From: Saccharopolyspora sp. SCSIO 74807
GTDB lineage: Bacteria; Actinomycetota; Actinomycetes; Mycobacteriales; Pseudonocardiaceae
Assembly (NCBI RefSeq): GCF_037023755.1
Contig: NZ_CP146100.1
Location: 3,937,501 to 4,001,500, forward strand
Length of the DNA: 64,000 nucleotides
Direction of reading: 5' to 3'
Below are positions 62,345 through 64,000 of the stretch, in pieces. Within the stretch, counting starts at the first letter, position 1; the number at the start of each line of letters is the position of its first letter. The notes beneath the pieces were generated by a model that searched no databases, was not told the DNA's origin, and was given only the letters and a program-made list of their open reading frames with translations. Both the position numbers and the translations under genes were made by a program.

Positions 62345-64000
62345 ATGACCGACTTCCACACCGCCGCCGCGTCCACCGGGCTGCCGGTGCTGGACGTGCT
62401 CGGCGACCTCACCGGTGCGCTGGACGAGCACGGCACGGCCGTGCTGGTGGCTCCGCCCGGCACCGGGAAGACCACGCTGGTCCCGTTGGCGCTGGCCGAG
62501 CGCGGGCTGCGCGTGGTGGTGGCCGAGCCGCGGCGGCTGGCGGCCAGGGCCGCGGCCGGGCGGATGGCCGCGCTGCTGGACGAGGAAGTGGGCGGCCGCG
62601 TCGGGTATTCGGTGCGCGGGGAGCGCAAAGCGGGTGCGGACACCGTGGTCGAAGTCGTGACCTCCGGACTGCTGGTACGGCGGTTGCAGGCGGACCCGGA
62701 ACTGTCCGCAGTGGACGTTGTGGTGCTGGACGAGTGCCACGAGCGGCAGCTGGACGCGGACCTGCTGCTGGCGTTGCTGCTGGACGCGCGGGAGGGGCTG
62801 CGGCCGGACCTGCGGGTGCTGGCGACCTCGGCGACCCTCGCGGCGAACCAGGTGGCCGAACTGCTCGGCGGCGCCCCGATGCTGCGTGCGCAGGGGCGGA
62901 TCTACCCGGTCGAGCACCGGCACGTTCCGCCGAACCGCGGTGAGCGGATCGAGACGTGCGTTGCGCGCGCGGTGCGCAAGGCGCTGGACGAGCAGGACGG
63001 CGACGTGCTGGCTTTTCTGCCCGGCGCCGGGGAGATCCGCCGGGTGCGCACTGCGTTGGCAAACTTGTCCGATGTGGACGTCATGCCGCTGCACGGGCGG
63101 CTCGCGCGCGATGCGCAGGACGCCGCGTTGCGGGAAGGGCAGCGGCGGCGTGTCGTGCTGGCGACCGCGGTCGCGGAGTCGAGCTTGACCGTGCCGGGTG
63201 TGCGCGCCGTGGTGGATTCCGGGCTGTCCCGGCAATCCCGGGCCGACCCGCGCCGCGGACTGTCCGGATTGGTCACCGTGCGGGTGTCGGCCGCGGGTGC
63301 CGAGCAGCGCGCCGGACGGGCCGGACGGCAAGGGCCCGGCGTCGCTTACCGCTGCTGGCCGGAGCACGAGCACAGCACGCTGCCCGCCTTCGGCGAACCG
63401 GAGATCCGCACCGCGGAGCTGAGCAGGCTCGCGCTGGAACTGGCGTGCTGGGGAACGCCCGACGGTGCCGCGCTGAGCTGGTGGGACGAGCCGCCCGCAG
63501 GAGCGCTCGCGGCCGGGCGCGAAGTGCTGCGCGAACTCGGGGTGCTGGACGAATCCGGCGCGGTGACCGCGCGGGGGAACCGGATGGCCGGCCTCGGGCT
63601 GCACCCGAGGCTTGCGCGCGCCCTGCTCGACGGCAGCGAACGCGTCGGTGCCGTCGCCGCCGGTGAGGTCGTCGCGCTGCTCGATGACGACTCGGTCACC
63701 ACGGAGACCGATGTGGACAGTGCGCTGGCGCGATTGCGGCGCGGTGGTCCGGGGTCCGAGCGGTGGCGGCGGGAAGCCCGCAGGCTCAGCCGGCTGGTGC
63801 ACGGGGAGCCGGGCGGGCAGGACCTCGCCGAGGTGGTCGCGCTCGCGCATCCGGAACGGCTCGCCCGCCGCAGGTCCGCGGACTCGCCGGTGTACCTGAT
63901 GGCCTCCGGAACCGCCGTCGAAGCGCCCGCGGCACTGCGGCACTGCGAATGGCTCGCGGTCGCGGTCGCCGATCGCACGCCCGGCCACGCGCACGGCACG
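62345..64000 (+). CDS. hrpB: HrpB-type DEAH helicase (runs off right edge)
   Basis: The first 552 residues of an RNA-helicase-like ATPase usually ~820 residues long. Walker A is A36-PPGTGKT, motif II is D129-ECH, TSATLA is motif III and Q321-RAGRAGR is motif VI. Both RecA domains and the start of the HrpB-specific C-terminal region (VYLMASGTAVEAP) are visible. HrpB function in actinomycetes is poorly defined. Confidence 0.93.
   Translation, partial: MTDFHTAAASTGLPVLDVLGDLTGALDEHGTAVLVAPPGTGKTTLVPLALAERGLRVVVAEPRRLAARAAAGRMAALLDEEVGGRVGYSVRGERKAGADTVVEVVTSGLLVRRLQADPELSAVDVVVLDECHERQLDADLLLALLLDAREGLRPDLRVLATSATLAANQVAELLGGAPMLRAQGRIYPVEHRHVPPNRGERIETCVARAVRKALDEQDGDVLAFLPGAGEIRRVRTALANLSDVDVMPLHGRLARDAQDAALREGQRRRVVLATAVAESSLTVPGVRAVVDSGLSRQSRADPRRGLSGLVTVRVSAAGAEQRAGRAGRQGPGVAYRCWPEHEHSTLPAFGEPEIRTAELSRLALELACWGTPDGAALSWWDEPPAGALAAGREVLRELGVLDESGAVTARGNRMAGLGLHPRLARALLDGSERVGAVAAGEVVALLDDDSVTTETDVDSALARLRRGGPGSERWRREARRLSRLVHGEPGGQDLAEVVALAHPERLARRRSADSPVYLMASGTAVEAPAALRHCEWLAVAVADRTPGHAHGT

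Overview
The window is high-GC DNA (Shine-Dalgarno-led genes, GTG/TTG starts, strong third-position GC) from a filamentous actinomycete. DUF397/XRE-DUF5753 regulator pairs, a DUF574 methyltransferase, a mycothiol-type DinB protein, an Eis-like acetyltransferase and HelY point to Pseudonocardiales (Saccharopolyspora-like). That placement is inferred from gene content only. No rRNA, tRNA, CRISPR array or insertion sequence was recognised.

0-11.2 kb: one end of an extracellular contractile injection system (eCIS) locus, reading leftward off the window (AAA+ ATPase fragment, DUF4255/Pvc16-type protein, exported TolB/CARDB protein). A compact arsenic cassette (arsI, then divergently arsR-acr3-arsC) separates these from probable eCIS accessory genes: a LuxR-type regulator with a degenerate receiver, a single-pass Ig/proline-rich membrane protein and an XRE-STAND ATPase.

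11.2-18.8 kb: conserved backbone (lipid kinase, helY, DUF4333 membrane protein, Eis-like acetyltransferase, 5'-3' exonuclease). 18.8-22.9 kb: XRE plus two tandem DUF397 genes, a Cys4 protein, a Xaa-Pro peptidase coupled to an Lrp regulator. 23.3-26.7 kb: two tandem free-standing condensation/PapA-type acyltransferases, closed by a perfect bidirectional terminator, then an OsmC protein. 27-32.5 kb: TetR diverging from an MMPL transporter fused to a dead ABC-ATPase-like domain, followed by a YhgE/Pip protein; a strong palindromic operator lies between.

32.6-42.8 kb: alpha/beta hydrolase, TetR with an adjacent inverted repeat, dienelactone hydrolase, then a 1570-residue RHS polymorphic toxin with a putative PD-(D/E)XK nuclease tip and a downstream candidate immunity gene, an LLM flavin oxidoreductase, and a secreted protein made of L-A-R-D tetrapeptides. 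43-52.5 kb: a yeast-Mtd1-like methylenetetrahydrofolate dehydrogenase, UbiX, aldo/keto reductase, cupin, STAS antagonist, P450, an HTH-Clp_N protein with two identical palindromes abutting its start, TetR, thioesterase, methyltransferase, DinB protein. 52.7-64 kb: small secreted protein, bile-acid-symporter-type carrier, isocitrate lyase/PEP mutase family enzyme, membrane dipeptidase, 6-phosphogluconate dehydrogenase, a TetR gene preceded by a tandem repeat that creates two chained mini-ORFs, an unknown gene pair, dienelactone hydrolase, a TPR-type protein lacking its HTH, and HrpB running off the right edge.

The strongest novelty candidates are the RHS nuclease/immunity pair, the mini-ORF cascade at 59.6 kb, the L-A-R-D repeat protein, the MMPL-dead-ABC fusion, the Clp_N operator, and the eCIS accessory genes split by the ars cassette.
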